A DNA stretch of 20,754 nt from JAAUQA01 sp036351435 (GTDB lineage Bacteria; Pseudomonadota; Gammaproteobacteria; Competibacterales; Competibacteraceae), in contig JAZBPA010000252.1 in the NCBI GenBank assembly GCA_036351435.1, positions 1 through 20,754 of the forward strand, written 5' to 3'. Of the stretch, positions 1 through 8,315 are shown piece after piece. The translations under genes were made by a program, and so were the position numbers. Numbering within the stretch: position 1 is the stretch's first letter; each line of letters starts with the position of its first letter. Under the pieces are notes generated by a model. It was not told where the DNA came from, made no database searches, and worked only from the letters and a program-made list of their open reading frames with translations.

Positions 1-24
1 CGGATAGGCCTTCCAAATATCTGG

Positions 25-1278
25 TTAAGCGCGCACTTTTGGAATATCAGCCCACCGGGTTGTGTACTGGGGCGATGTGAACTGTTGCCGCATATACCAT
101 GGCGTCCTGACGCCTTGAGCGGCTAGAAATATCGTATTCCGCCCTTCGCGGCGGTTTATCCGGTCAATGACCGCCATCAGCCTGTCGGCTTGCTGCGATT
201 GGCCGGGATGCAGCAGGTCGTACTGATAGTAGCGTTTGTCGATGACTTCTATCAGCCCAACCCCTGCTTTCAGGTACTCGTGCCCTTCTCTAAAGAGCTT
301 AGTCCCTATTCGCCTGGCGACTGATGTAATGACTCTGGTGTCATCCGTGGGGTAGGGCAACTGGGCCATATCACCAGCGGAATGAAAATTAGGTTTGAAA
401 GGCGAGGTATGAATGAATACATGGATGGCCAACGCAAGGTGTTTCTGTACACGCAGCTTCTCAGCGGCTCTTGCGGCATATAACGAAAGCCCCTCAAGGA
501 CGGGTTGTAGACTCGTGGCTTTGTTGCCGAACGATCGCGTACAGTAAATTTGCTTTTTCGCTGACGGCACTTCATCCAGCGCAAGACAAGAGACACCGTT
601 CAACTCGGCAATAGTCCGCTCTACACAGACATTCGTTTTACTGCGAACAACTTTCGGGTGAGCGGTCGCTAAGTCCCAAGCCGTTCGGATACTGAGATCT
701 TCCAGGCGAGCGGCCAAACGCTTCGCGATACCCCAAACGGCGGTAACCGGCACACGGTGCAGTACCCATTGCCATTTGTAGGGTTCATCCAGGACACAAA
801 CGCCATTGAATTTAGGAACTTTCTTGGCGGTTCGGTTAGCCAGTTTCGCCAAGGTTTTGGTGGGCGCAATACCGATGCTGACGGGCATACGGACGTGATT
901 CCAGAGGCGGGTTTTGATGTCGTGCCCATAGTGGTCCAGATCAAGCGACATGCCATCGAACGACAGGAACATCTCATCAATACTGTAAACCTCTACCCGT
1001 GGACTGAATTCGCGTAATGTGAACATCACACGGTTTGAAAGATCGCCGTACAGAGGGTAGTTGGATGAGAAGATAGTGACCTTGTGTCTACGTAGCAGGC
1101 GTTCAATCTTAAAAAACGGCTCCAGATCCCGGATGCCGAGAGCTTTCGCTTCTGGTGATCTGGCTACGACAAAACCATCGTTGTTTGAAAGCACTACGAC
1201 CGGTTTGCCACGCAGATCGGGTCGAAAGACCTGCTCACAGCTCGCATAGAAACTGTTGGCATCAACCAGCGCAAACAT
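25..1278 (-). CDS. umuC: DNA polymerase V catalytic subunit UmuC
   Basis: This is a Y-family translesion DNA polymerase, the catalytic subunit of Pol V (UmuD'2C), which copies past damaged bases during the SOS response. The 417 residues are close to the ~420 usual for UmuC. The N-terminus FALVDANSFYASCE carries the first catalytic Asp (D6), and YSIDEMFL carries D101 and E102, the same numbers as the catalytic pair in E. coli UmuC. The C-terminal little-finger and tail region ends with the UmuC-typical SPQYTTRW block. QYDLL (about 352-356) sits where the beta-clamp-binding peptide of UmuC lies, although the usual final LF is LL. The ATG overlaps the end of umuD by 17 bp, so the two are translationally coupled in one operon. 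No frameshift or missing residue was seen. Confidence 0.97.
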   Translation of the reverse strand: MFALVDANSFYASCEQVFRPDLRGKPVVVLSNNDGFVVARSPEAKALGIRDLEPFFKIERLLRRHKVTIFSSNYPLYGDLSNRVMFTLREFSPRVEVYSIDEMFLSFDGMSLDLDHYGHDIKTRLWNHVRMPVSIGIAPTKTLAKLANRTAKKVPKFNGVCVLDEPYKWQWVLHRVPVTAVWGIAKRLAARLEDLSIRTAWDLATAHPKVVRSKTNVCVERTIAELNGVSCLALDEVPSAKKQIYCTRSFGNKATSLQPVLEGLSLYAARAAEKLRVQKHLALAIHVFIHTSPFKPNFHSAGDMAQLPYPTDDTRVITSVARRIGTKLFREGHEYLKAGVGLIEVIDKRYYQYDLLHPGQSQQADRLMAVIDRINRREGRNTIFLAAQGVRTPWYMRQQFTSPQYTTRWADIPKVRA

Positions 1279-1696
1279 GGTGAGAACGAATCGAGTGAAT
1301 CACCACCCCTTCTATGAACAGTTCGCAGTTTTCACCGATTGGGAGGGGCTGAAAATCGTCATTGGATGACAGAAGCTGCCGATGGGTCATGTCGAGGATT
1401 TTACAGGCCAACTCGCCATCAATATTAGCCACCACGATACTGCCGTTGCGCGGTTTGATGGCGCGATCAACGATCAATAAATCACCGTCGAAGATACCCA
1501 CTCCTTCCATGGAGCTGCCGGATACCCGGCAGTAGAACGTCGCCGCGGGATGCTGAATCAGATGTTCATTGAGATCCAGCCGTTTATCCAGGTAGTCATC
1601 GGCAGGACTTGGAAAACCCGCTTGGATTTTCGCCAAGTATAAAGGCGCAGCAAATTGGGTGCGAGTTTGGTGTTCGCCTAGATATTCCAGAGTCAT
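1262..1696 (-). CDS. umuD: Pol V accessory subunit UmuD, self-cleaving S24 protein
   Basis: UmuD is a LexA-like S24 protein. RecA-ssDNA triggers its self-cleavage to UmuD', which then activates UmuC. The 144 residues match the family (139 in E. coli). The A26-G27 bond in KIQAGFPSPADD is the expected cleavage site. The Ser/Lys dyad is visible as S62 in VSGSSM and K99 in ELACKIL, two residues off E. coli S60 and K97. I chose the ATG at 1696. The frame stays open to 1816, but those 40 extra residues do not resemble UmuD, and a good promoter lies inside that stretch at 1721-1749. It is first in the operon, with umuC overlapping its 3' end. The ribosome site (TTAGAGACTTCT before ATG) is weak. Confidence 0.95.
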   Translation of the reverse strand: MTLEYLGEHQTRTQFAAPLYLAKIQAGFPSPADDYLDKRLDLNEHLIQHPAATFYCRVSGSSMEGVGIFDGDLLIVDRAIKPRNGSIVVANIDGELACKILDMTHRQLLSSNDDFQPLPIGENCELFIEGVVIHSIRSHHVCAG

Positions 1697-1720
1697 AGAA
1701 GTCTCTAAGGTGGCATCAAC

Positions 1721-1749
1721 GTTATAAGCATAGCTCTGGATTGTGACAA
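1721..1749 (-). promoter_or_regulatory. Sigma70-type promoter of umuDC
   Basis: Reading the minus strand, TTGTCA (1749-1744) and TATAAC (1726-1721) are separated by exactly 17 nt. Each hexamer matches the sigma70 consensus at five of six positions. The -10 box lies about 25 nt upstream of the umuD ATG at 1696, so the leader would be short. No other pair of similar quality was seen nearby. Confidence 0.6.
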
Positions 1750-1769
1750 AGGACGAAAACCTCGGCCAT

Positions 1770-1784
1770 CTGTCCCGATCACAG
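1770..1784 (-). promoter_or_regulatory. CTGT-N7-ACAG palindrome, imperfect LexA-box candidate
   Basis: The minus strand reads CTGTGATCGGGACAG. It has both half-sites of a gammaproteobacterial LexA box, but the spacer is 7 nt instead of the canonical 8. It lies about 20 bp upstream of the umuDC -35 box. umuDC is usually under LexA control, so this is the most box-like element here. The wrong spacing makes real LexA binding doubtful. Confidence 0.25.
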
Positions 1785-1998
1785 CCTGTAAAGAAAACTC
1801 CAAAAAACCTTCGCAAAACTATAACAGCACTGAAAAGTCGCCGCGGTAAAAAATTTCTTGTGAATCAATCAATAAATTAAAAAAGTCAAATACAAATTAA
1901 TTATGGGTGCGCATAGTTGATCGCACACCCTGCGCCCTTCATATAAATCACCAAAACAGGGGTGCCCACGATCTTTAGAAGATCAAGAGGGGACTTTG

Positions 1999-2943
1999 AT
2001 GAATGACTCTTTTCAGTTTGTAGTCTTGGCCGCTCGACCTTGCCGCCGCAAGGAATTATTCGGACTTTCCAATTTGATAGATTCAGTAAATGCTCTACAG
2101 CCACCCTTCGTGTTACACGTTGGAGGTGATACCGCTGCTTGTGTCGCTAAATCCGAAAAACGTCTGCGTAAAATCATTGCGTTTTTCAACCAATTTCATT
2201 GTCCGGTAATTTTTACTCCCGGAGAGCGAGAATGGGTCGACGCTGAAGACGCTTTTGACTGCCTAGAACGGGCACGAAGTCTCTTTTGGGGCACATCAGT
2301 GCATCTTGAAAACACTCTTTCGGCATTCAGCCAACAAGCTGCTCAGGGAGACCACAAGCAGATGCAGGAGAATGTGCTTTGGATGCACGGCTGCGTGTTA
2401 TTCCTAACCCTACATACCGTCGGTTGCAATAACAACCTTGGTCGCGGAAAAGCGTTCAACAGCGATTTCAGCTACCGCAACAAAGCTAATCTGGACTGGC
2501 TTGATGTGGGGTTCTCCGTCGCCCTGGAGAATCGCCTTGAGGGCGTGGTGATCTGTACTCATGCAGACCCATGGCGCGGTAATGGAAATAATGCGGGTAA
2601 TGGTTTTCGGCAAATCTTGACAAGTATAAGGCGATGGTCAAAACGGTTTACAGGACGTGTATTGGTTATCCATGGGGAGCAGGACGGCCTTCTGTTAGAT
2701 CAGCCGCTAACGATAGGCCAGCATAGCAAGCGTGTGCTTGAAAACATGATACGTCTCAGAGTACCCGGTAGAGCCGGCCAAGGGGTGGTTGTCAATGCAG
2801 ATCCGGCCATGCCCGATTTATTTTCCATCAGCACGCTCACAGCAATAAATTCCGTTTTTTCTACTTATGACAGAACAACGCTCCGAGACGCCCCTGTGGA
2901 TATCTTGCGCCATACAACAGGCGTGCCTGTCTCTTGGGGTTGA
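1999..2943 (+). CDS. Degenerate calcineurin-like metallophosphoesterase
   Basis: The 314-residue protein follows the layout of a bacterial metallophosphoesterase family whose typical blocks, as I recall them, are VLGDTP, HVGDIK, YTPGDNEWTDC and VVHGDTH-RIDKP. The equivalents here are VLAARP (9-14), HVGGDTA (40-46), FTPGEREWVDA (72-82) and VIHGEQDGLLLDQP (223-236). The fold-defining spacing is kept. The first Asp, the Asn/Asp of motif III and the terminal GHxH-type His are gone, so catalysis is doubtful. It may bind a ligand or protein instead. The ATG at 1999 has AGAGGGG six bases upstream; a TTG directly before it (1996) is a less likely start. There is no signal peptide. It is transcribed away from umuDC. 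Confidence 0.7.
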   Translation: MNDSFQFVVLAARPCRRKELFGLSNLIDSVNALQPPFVLHVGGDTAACVAKSEKRLRKIIAFFNQFHCPVIFTPGEREWVDAEDAFDCLERARSLFWGTSVHLENTLSAFSQQAAQGDHKQMQENVLWMHGCVLFLTLHTVGCNNNLGRGKAFNSDFSYRNKANLDWLDVGFSVALENRLEGVVICTHADPWRGNGNNAGNGFRQILTSIRRWSKRFTGRVLVIHGEQDGLLLDQPLTIGQHSKRVLENMIRLRVPGRAGQGVVVNADPAMPDLFSISTLTAINSVFSTYDRTTLRDAPVDILRHTTGVPVSWG

Positions 2944-3005
2944 TTCGGTTGGATAGAACACCAGCAAGCGTTATGAGCACAACAAGGATTAGCGAGGTAT
3001 AGACC

Positions 3006-3362
3006 GTGCGCCGATCACGAAGAGTACCCAATTCTCCGGCACTGCAAGCAATGCGAGCATTCCTTGATGCTTGCGGGGAAAGAGCGCCTATAGCCGAACG
3101 TCAAACCCTTTTACATCGGTGGGTAGAGGCAACCCCAACTGAGCAATTAGCGCGTGATTCTGTCAATTCCACAGAAATTACCCCCATGAAATTTCGACAC
3201 TTGCAATTTTATGAAATGACCGCTTCTGAGGTTTCGGATTGCTGTTTTTCCCGGCTCAACCGCGCTTGTTCAGCGACCCTGGCAATGTCCTCGTCACTAA
3301 ACATGCCATTGACGCCGGAGATAGCCGCCAACCCCATGCCGTGTTTGAGCCCCAGGCGGTAG
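3006..3362 (+). CDS. Doubtful small ORF, GTG start, unknown
   Basis: The frame opens with GTG 62 bp after the phosphoesterase-like gene, preceded by GCGAGG eight bases upstream. The first ~55 residues are plausible protein: helical, with segments such as ALQAMRAFLDAC and RQTLLHRWVEA. I recognise no family. The last ~50 residues run antisense through the 3' end of the acyl-ACP-reductase-like gene and look like frame shadow. It could be a real small gene co-transcribed with its neighbour, a decayed one, or chance. Confidence 0.25.
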   Translation: MRRSRRVPNSPALQAMRAFLDACGERAPIAERQTLLHRWVEATPTEQLARDSVNSTEITPMKFRHLQFYEMTASEVSDCCFSRLNRACSATLAMSSSLNMPLTPEIAANPMPCLSPRR

Positions 3363-5281
3363 ATTTCCCGCACCTTCTCCCATTCGATGTTGCGTCCGAT
3401 GGTAAAGATTTCATAGCGTCCCTCAAGGGCCAACACAATCGTTTCGGCAAGACACGCATAGGCCACCTGCGGGGGAAGGCCGATATTACCTATTTTCACG
3501 TCGTCACCCGGCAGCTTGATCTCACCGGATTCAATCACCAACACATCTGGCCGCTTGGCAACATCCTCTGGAGACAGGTCTAAAGGGCGAGCGACGTCGG
3601 TGATCACACAGCCCGGCTTGACCTTGGTAATATCCAAAACGGTTTTTCCCGCAGCCGATGTGGCGGTCACGATCACATCCATATCAGGAAGGAATTTGTC
3701 GGCCCGAGTGGAAATATGCACTTTCGCATCCGGCGTTTCCTCCAGAATCGATTCGCGCAGTGCCATCAGCCGTGCGTCGCGCACATCGACCATATAGACC
3801 TCTTCGAACGCATAGACCAGCAACCGGGAACAGACCGAACCAATAGCCCCCGTCGCACCCACCACCATAGCTTTTGCTCTTAAGCGGTTGCCTTTACTGA
3901 TCTCAATGATCCCCATACGCCGAACTGCATCAGTCGCCGCCCACAACGCCCCCGAGGCGCTGTAACTATTGCCCGTCGTGATCGGTATGTCGGACATTTT
4001 TGCTACTGTGATTCCGGCATCGCCGACTACTTTGGTGAAAGCGCCTAGCCCCATGATTTGGGCGCCCATACGTTTGGCCATCTCGGCAGCCTTGATTAAG
4101 CGCTTGTAGGTAAACTCCGGGCTGTGCGCCAACATTTGATGCGGTGTGCCACCTATCGTAATTAACCAACCTTCAGCTTCTACGCCGTCTGGGGACTTGA
4201 CATTGGTCACTTTGCTGTAGACCCAGGGCGGAAAATACGCCACCACTTTTTCGAGCATATCCATGAAAAACTTTGGCATATACCGTGAGACACGCTCTAT
4301 AGCTTTGTCTTTTTTCAAGAATTCTTGGGAAAGGGGATGGATGACAAATGCAAAGCGGTTGATGCGTCGCACCTCTCCCGAGGGATAGATGACTCTGGGA
4401 TCCATCCGCTGTTCACTCACCACTTCCAGCAAGTCGTCGTGCGTCACTTCTTCCGAACTCTTGCCAAGCGCAGCGATAATCATCGCTTCCAGTAAGCTCA
4501 AGCCCACTACCCTTTCTAGAATTTTGGGCGTCGTGTCGATGACCACATCGACGTTCATGTCTTTTAGTAGCGCAATTTGATCGTCATAAGCGGTGGCGGT
4601 GATAATAATCTTGCGGTTTAATTCCTGCCCCTTGCAGTAATCCATGACTTGGTAAAAAGCATACGGCGGGATGACCACGGTATGCGCCGCTTGTATTGAT
4701 CTACGCAGACGGGCGATAGCCAGCTTGCTAAGCGGTTTGGATGGCACATGCTTGAGGAGTTCATAAAAATGCTGCGCATACCGTTCGAGCGCCTTGACGG
4801 AATTGAGGGTAAACGGTAGCTGTTGTTCGAGCATCGGGTCAGCAAAACGCAGATTGTCCGTATACTCCGACATGACCGCAGCCATGTCGTAATTCATCAT
4901 GCCGGAAAGAAACAGGGCGCGGGTGTTATTGAAATAGTTGTTTCCAAGTTTGAACTGAACATAGCGCAGCGACCACTCCTGCCCCACCTTGTGCAGGCGT
5001 TCACCGCTGGTGACAGGAGTAGAGATCCCTGGCAGCAACTCGGAAATCCGACTGCTTTGCTGCGCCAGTAGGGGCTGTGGACCGAGGGCATAGGGTAGTC
5101 TTATTCCGCGTAGCCCGATTGCATCTGCCTTGCTGTCCCATTCCTGAAGCAGCGAGCGGACCTTCTCCATGTCGCCGTTAGTGCCGATGCGTTGCAGCCG
5201 AAATGACTGCCCCAGGAATTCTGTTTCAAACGCGTAATCGTGGGCGGACAGGCCAAGCGTGATACTGATAACGTGCTTCAT
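3209..5281 (-). CDS. Acyl-ACP reductase-like dehydrogenase with N-terminal extension
   Basis: Residues ~309-660 of this 690-residue protein follow cyanobacterial long-chain acyl-ACP reductase (AAR, predicted dehydrogenase family COG5322) block by block. FVIHPLSQEF matches the AAR start. GLGAFTKVV and ITTGNSYSA match the middle. VVGATGAIGS (473-482) is the Rossmann NADPH loop. QVAYACLAETIVLALEG holds C610, in line with the AAR thioester cysteine, and GRN...LKHGM matches the C-terminus. AAR reduces acyl-ACP to fatty aldehyde; the substrate here is inferred. Residues 1-308 form an extra region with no hallmark I know. It contains IIITATAYDDQIALL (225-239), which looks like a beta-alpha unit. GAGGA lies just before the ATG. 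The gene stands 127 bp downstream of the protease gene. No aldehyde oxygenase gene is nearby. Confidence 0.75.
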   Translation of the reverse strand: MKHVISITLGLSAHDYAFETEFLGQSFRLQRIGTNGDMEKVRSLLQEWDSKADAIGLRGIRLPYALGPQPLLAQQSSRISELLPGISTPVTSGERLHKVGQEWSLRYVQFKLGNNYFNNTRALFLSGMMNYDMAAVMSEYTDNLRFADPMLEQQLPFTLNSVKALERYAQHFYELLKHVPSKPLSKLAIARLRRSIQAAHTVVIPPYAFYQVMDYCKGQELNRKIIITATAYDDQIALLKDMNVDVVIDTTPKILERVVGLSLLEAMIIAALGKSSEEVTHDDLLEVVSEQRMDPRVIYPSGEVRRINRFAFVIHPLSQEFLKKDKAIERVSRYMPKFFMDMLEKVVAYFPPWVYSKVTNVKSPDGVEAEGWLITIGGTPHQMLAHSPEFTYKRLIKAAEMAKRMGAQIMGLGAFTKVVGDAGITVAKMSDIPITTGNSYSASGALWAATDAVRRMGIIEISKGNRLRAKAMVVGATGAIGSVCSRLLVYAFEEVYMVDVRDARLMALRESILEETPDAKVHISTRADKFLPDMDVIVTATSAAGKTVLDITKVKPGCVITDVARPLDLSPEDVAKRPDVLVIESGEIKLPGDDVKIGNIGLPPQVAYACLAETIVLALEGRYEIFTIGRNIEWEKVREIYRLGLKHGMGLAAISGVNGMFSDEDIARVAEQARLSREKQQSETSEAVIS

Positions 5282-5408
5282 AATTCCTCAACTGAGCTAT
5301 GCGGCCACAAGGTGAAATTTAAGAATAGCCTATCCGGTACAAGTCAGTGAGGATATGTATTGCTTTGGTTGGAATCGGGTACCTCGCAACTGGCGACTGA
5401 AGCAATTT

Positions 5409-8315
5409 TTAGATCGACGCTACATCCCAGCCAGTCAATTGACCGACTTTTCCCACGTCGCTGATCACTGCGCTGCTGGCTTGCTCTGGCTTTAGATAAG
5501 TGGCGGCTACGCGCTGCAAATCTGGTAAGGACACCTGCAGTATTTTGCTACGGTATTCTCGTCGTTGTTCAGCAGTTCGACCGAACAGGTCGCCAAAAAA
5601 GGCATTGATGGCCTCACCGGCAGGAGAGCCGGGTTTGTCGATGGCTGCAACGACGCCCAAAATGGCTTCTTCCACAGCGCGCGGCGAATGTTCGGCGTTT
5701 TCCAGCCACTCCAGGGCACGGTCGAAATCGTCTAGAGTTTCCCGGAAGCGCGGATCGCGATAGGAATAAAAACGGAATGTGCCGCTGTCGGTGTGATAAC
5801 CGGCACCCGCACCATAAGCACCGCCCTGTTCGCGAATCGCCCGGTGCAGGTACCCGTTGCGTAGAAAATCGCCCAATACTTGCAGAACCGGCGCATCTGG
5901 ATGGCTTTGCGACACGCTGGGGTAAGCTTTAGCGCAGAAGTTGACCTGGGTACTGGTACTCCAACCTTGCTGCGAGCTAACCTGGGTGGGCTTCATGCTA
6001 AATCGCGAATGCGAGGCAGGATTGGGATAGGGTTCCCAACAGCGGGCTAAACTGTTTGCTAATGCTTGCTGATGTGCTTCCTCACTCACCACTAACATTT
6101 GGCGGGGGGCTGCTTTAAGCCCTTCGCGTAGTGTTTCCAAACGAGCGGCAAACTCGGCCAACGATGATTCCTGCTGTAAGGTTTTGTTTAAAGTCCTAAG
6201 CCGTTGCAAACCCAGCAAACCCTCCCAGCGGTGCGCTAATGCCGCAGTTGGGCTCAGCCCCGCGCTAGCCGCTAAGATAGCCAATGCATGGCCGTGTTGG
6301 GTAATGTCTTCCTCACGTTGTGCACACAGTTGATCGATCAATTCCCGTAACCGGGACAATTCGTCGAAACGGGGGTTGATAAAGGTCTCGGTCAGCAATT
6401 CGGTCAATGCCGCCTGATTGCGTGCCAAGGCTTTGCTGGCCAGGATGAACACCCCGTGGGTTTGCTGGATATCGTCTACTGTACCGCGCACCAAACAACG
6501 GGCGCTGATGCCTCCGGTGACTGCGGCCTGCAGCGCCTGGGTGGTTAAATAGTCGCGGCCCCCACTGCCCACTTCACCGACGCAAGCAGTAAACAACGGC
6601 AACACATCAATTAGGTTATCGTCCAGTTCGGGTAGCTCGACGATTAGTTGTTGATAAACCATCCCGTTGGTACCACGCTCGTACCAAGTGGTGGGTAAGT
6701 CATTGACCGGTCGCGTGATACCGACTGGAATCTTCAGTTCTGCGGGCACATCTTCCAAGCTGACTCGCGGCAGTAGTTCCGGGTCATCCTCCTGTGCCTG
6801 GCGGATCTGCAGGGCTTGAGCCTGTTCAGTAAGTTGAGTTTTAGCGCTTGCATCCAGGGTGGCTTGCAAATTAGCCAGACGTTGTTTTTCCGTCGCCAGT
6901 CGCGTTGCGCTCAGGGTGCGGTCGGGTGCCATCACTAAGCGCATGCGATGGGCATTATCCAATAACAAGTGACGGGCCAGCTGTTTAATAAATTCTGGAT
7001 CTTTAATCTCTTCCCGCAAGGCATCCAGCAAGGGTCCGCTGTTCAGCGCAATCACCGGATCGCCACCGTGAATAGCCGGTGTTAATGCCTCCAACTGCAA
7101 GCGCAAACCGTAGGGAAAACCATCGCCGGTGATTTCTCGTTCACTGAGTTCCATTTGGTGCAAAACTGACTCTAAAGTCTCCAGGGGTATTCCCCGTTCG
7201 GTAACGTCCGACAACACTCCCAACACCAGATCTTCCACGGCTTGAGCCTGTTCCGGGTTGGAGCCTTCGAGACCGCAGACAAAAGTGGTCTCCCGAGTTG
7301 AATCGTCAAATCCGCACAACGGCGATGGCGCAGTGCCCAAGTTCGAGGTCTCCAGCGCATACCGCAAGGGCGAACTGCTGTTATCCAATAGCGCATCGCT
7401 GAGCAAGCGCGCTTCCATCACCGCGCGGGGATCAGTAGTTTTACCCAACAACCAACCCAACACGATGTGGGTTTTATCCCGCAGGTCAGCGTCGCTATCC
7501 AACATATAGCCGATCTCGGCTTGCCGGGGTTGTGGGTAGCGAATCTCGTCCGGAATCGCCAAATCCAATTCCAGCGCCTGAAATTCAGCTAATGCCTGAT
7601 CTTGAAACCGGGCTTGGTGTTCGGCAGCGGGAATATCCCCGTAAGTCAGAAAAATCGCATTCGATGGATGATAGTGGCGGGCATGGAATGCTTTGAGCTG
7701 GTCATAGGTCAGATCGGGAATCCGCTCTGGCTCACCGCCGCTATTGTAATGATAGGTAGTCGTGGGGAACAGCAGGGATTGCAGGGTCTGCCCCAGTTGC
7801 TGCACGGGCGAACTCATCGCCCCCTTCATTTCGTTGAACACGATGCCTTTGTACACCAACTCCGAACCGAGCTGGGCCGGATCGGCAAATTCAACCCGGC
7901 ACCCTTCTTGGGCGAAATCCAGGGCATGCAGGCGCGGGAAAAACGCTGCATCCAGATACACATCCAACAGATTATTGAAATCCTTGCGATTCTGGCTGGC
8001 GAATGGATAAGCAGTCCAATCACTGCTGGTAAAGGCGTTCATGAAGGTGTTTAAGGAGCGCCTGGTCATCATGAAAAATGGGTCGCGAACCGGATAGCGG
8101 CGGCTACCGCACAGCACGGTATGCTCCAACACGTGCGCTACCCCGGTAGAATCCTGAGGTACGGTTAGAAAAGCCACCAGGAATGCATTGTTCGCATCAT
8201 CAGCGGCTAAATGAATGTGCCGGGCCCCGGTGACCCGGTGGCGATATTCCTGCACCTCTAGGCGCAGCGCGGGGAGAGAACGGTTACCAAGGGATTCAAA
8301 CGCGGGATGGGTCAT
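5409..8315 (-). CDS. PreP-like M16C zinc metallopeptidase
   Basis: This is a large M16C peptidase of the presequence-protease type. These enzymes close two halves around short unstructured peptides and cut them with zinc. The 968-residue length fits PreP. The inverted zinc motif is H61-V-L-E64-H65 in TGVAHVLEHTVLCGS. The third ligand is E162 in FNEMKGAM, 98 residues after E64, the same spacing as in human PreP. The C-terminal half has the expected GGAYGAGAGY and FRFYSYRDPR blocks. I chose the ATG at 8315, which gives the family N-terminus THPAFESLG. The frame is open to 8462, but that part runs antisense-like through rmlB. The start overlaps the rmlB 3' end by 20 bp. No signal peptide, so it is probably cytoplasmic. 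Confidence 0.93.
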   Translation of the reverse strand: MTHPAFESLGNRSLPALRLEVQEYRHRVTGARHIHLAADDANNAFLVAFLTVPQDSTGVAHVLEHTVLCGSRRYPVRDPFFMMTRRSLNTFMNAFTSSDWTAYPFASQNRKDFNNLLDVYLDAAFFPRLHALDFAQEGCRVEFADPAQLGSELVYKGIVFNEMKGAMSSPVQQLGQTLQSLLFPTTTYHYNSGGEPERIPDLTYDQLKAFHARHYHPSNAIFLTYGDIPAAEHQARFQDQALAEFQALELDLAIPDEIRYPQPRQAEIGYMLDSDADLRDKTHIVLGWLLGKTTDPRAVMEARLLSDALLDNSSSPLRYALETSNLGTAPSPLCGFDDSTRETTFVCGLEGSNPEQAQAVEDLVLGVLSDVTERGIPLETLESVLHQMELSEREITGDGFPYGLRLQLEALTPAIHGGDPVIALNSGPLLDALREEIKDPEFIKQLARHLLLDNAHRMRLVMAPDRTLSATRLATEKQRLANLQATLDASAKTQLTEQAQALQIRQAQEDDPELLPRVSLEDVPAELKIPVGITRPVNDLPTTWYERGTNGMVYQQLIVELPELDDNLIDVLPLFTACVGEVGSGGRDYLTTQALQAAVTGGISARCLVRGTVDDIQQTHGVFILASKALARNQAALTELLTETFINPRFDELSRLRELIDQLCAQREEDITQHGHALAILAASAGLSPTAALAHRWEGLLGLQRLRTLNKTLQQESSLAEFAARLETLREGLKAAPRQMLVVSEEAHQQALANSLARCWEPYPNPASHSRFSMKPTQVSSQQGWSTSTQVNFCAKAYPSVSQSHPDAPVLQVLGDFLRNGYLHRAIREQGGAYGAGAGYHTDSGTFRFYSYRDPRFRETLDDFDRALEWLENAEHSPRAVEEAILGVVAAIDKPGSPAGEAINAFFGDLFGRTAEQRREYRSKILQVSLPDLQRVAATYLKPEQASSAVISDVGKVGQLTGWDVASI

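Larger units (their letters stand above)
1697..1998. other. Divergent intergenic region, umuD / phosphoesterase-like gene
   Basis: These 302 bp separate umuD from the divergent gene at 1999. The umuD side holds the promoter and the imperfect CTGT/ACAG palindrome. The centre (about 1846-1905) is markedly AT-rich. GGGTGCGCA...TCGCACACCC at about 1904-1930 is a loose inverted repeat with unequal arms. AGAGGGG six bases before the ATG at 1999 is a strong ribosome binding site. I found no convincing promoter for the plus-strand gene and no other gene. Confidence 0.5.

Noticed and set aside
1697..1816. Forty-residue N-terminal extension of UmuD
   Set aside because: It does not resemble UmuD, the shorter start gives the family length, and a well-formed promoter lies inside the stretch.
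3158..3176. TTCTGT-N7-ACAGAA inverted repeat as a terminator or LexA site
   Set aside because: The 6-bp stem has no T-run and the LexA spacing is wrong; it was noted only for comparison with the umuDC site.
7602..8054. A 150-residue open frame on the plus strand
   Set aside because: It is antisense to the conserved N-terminal zinc domain of the protease gene and shows no family features.
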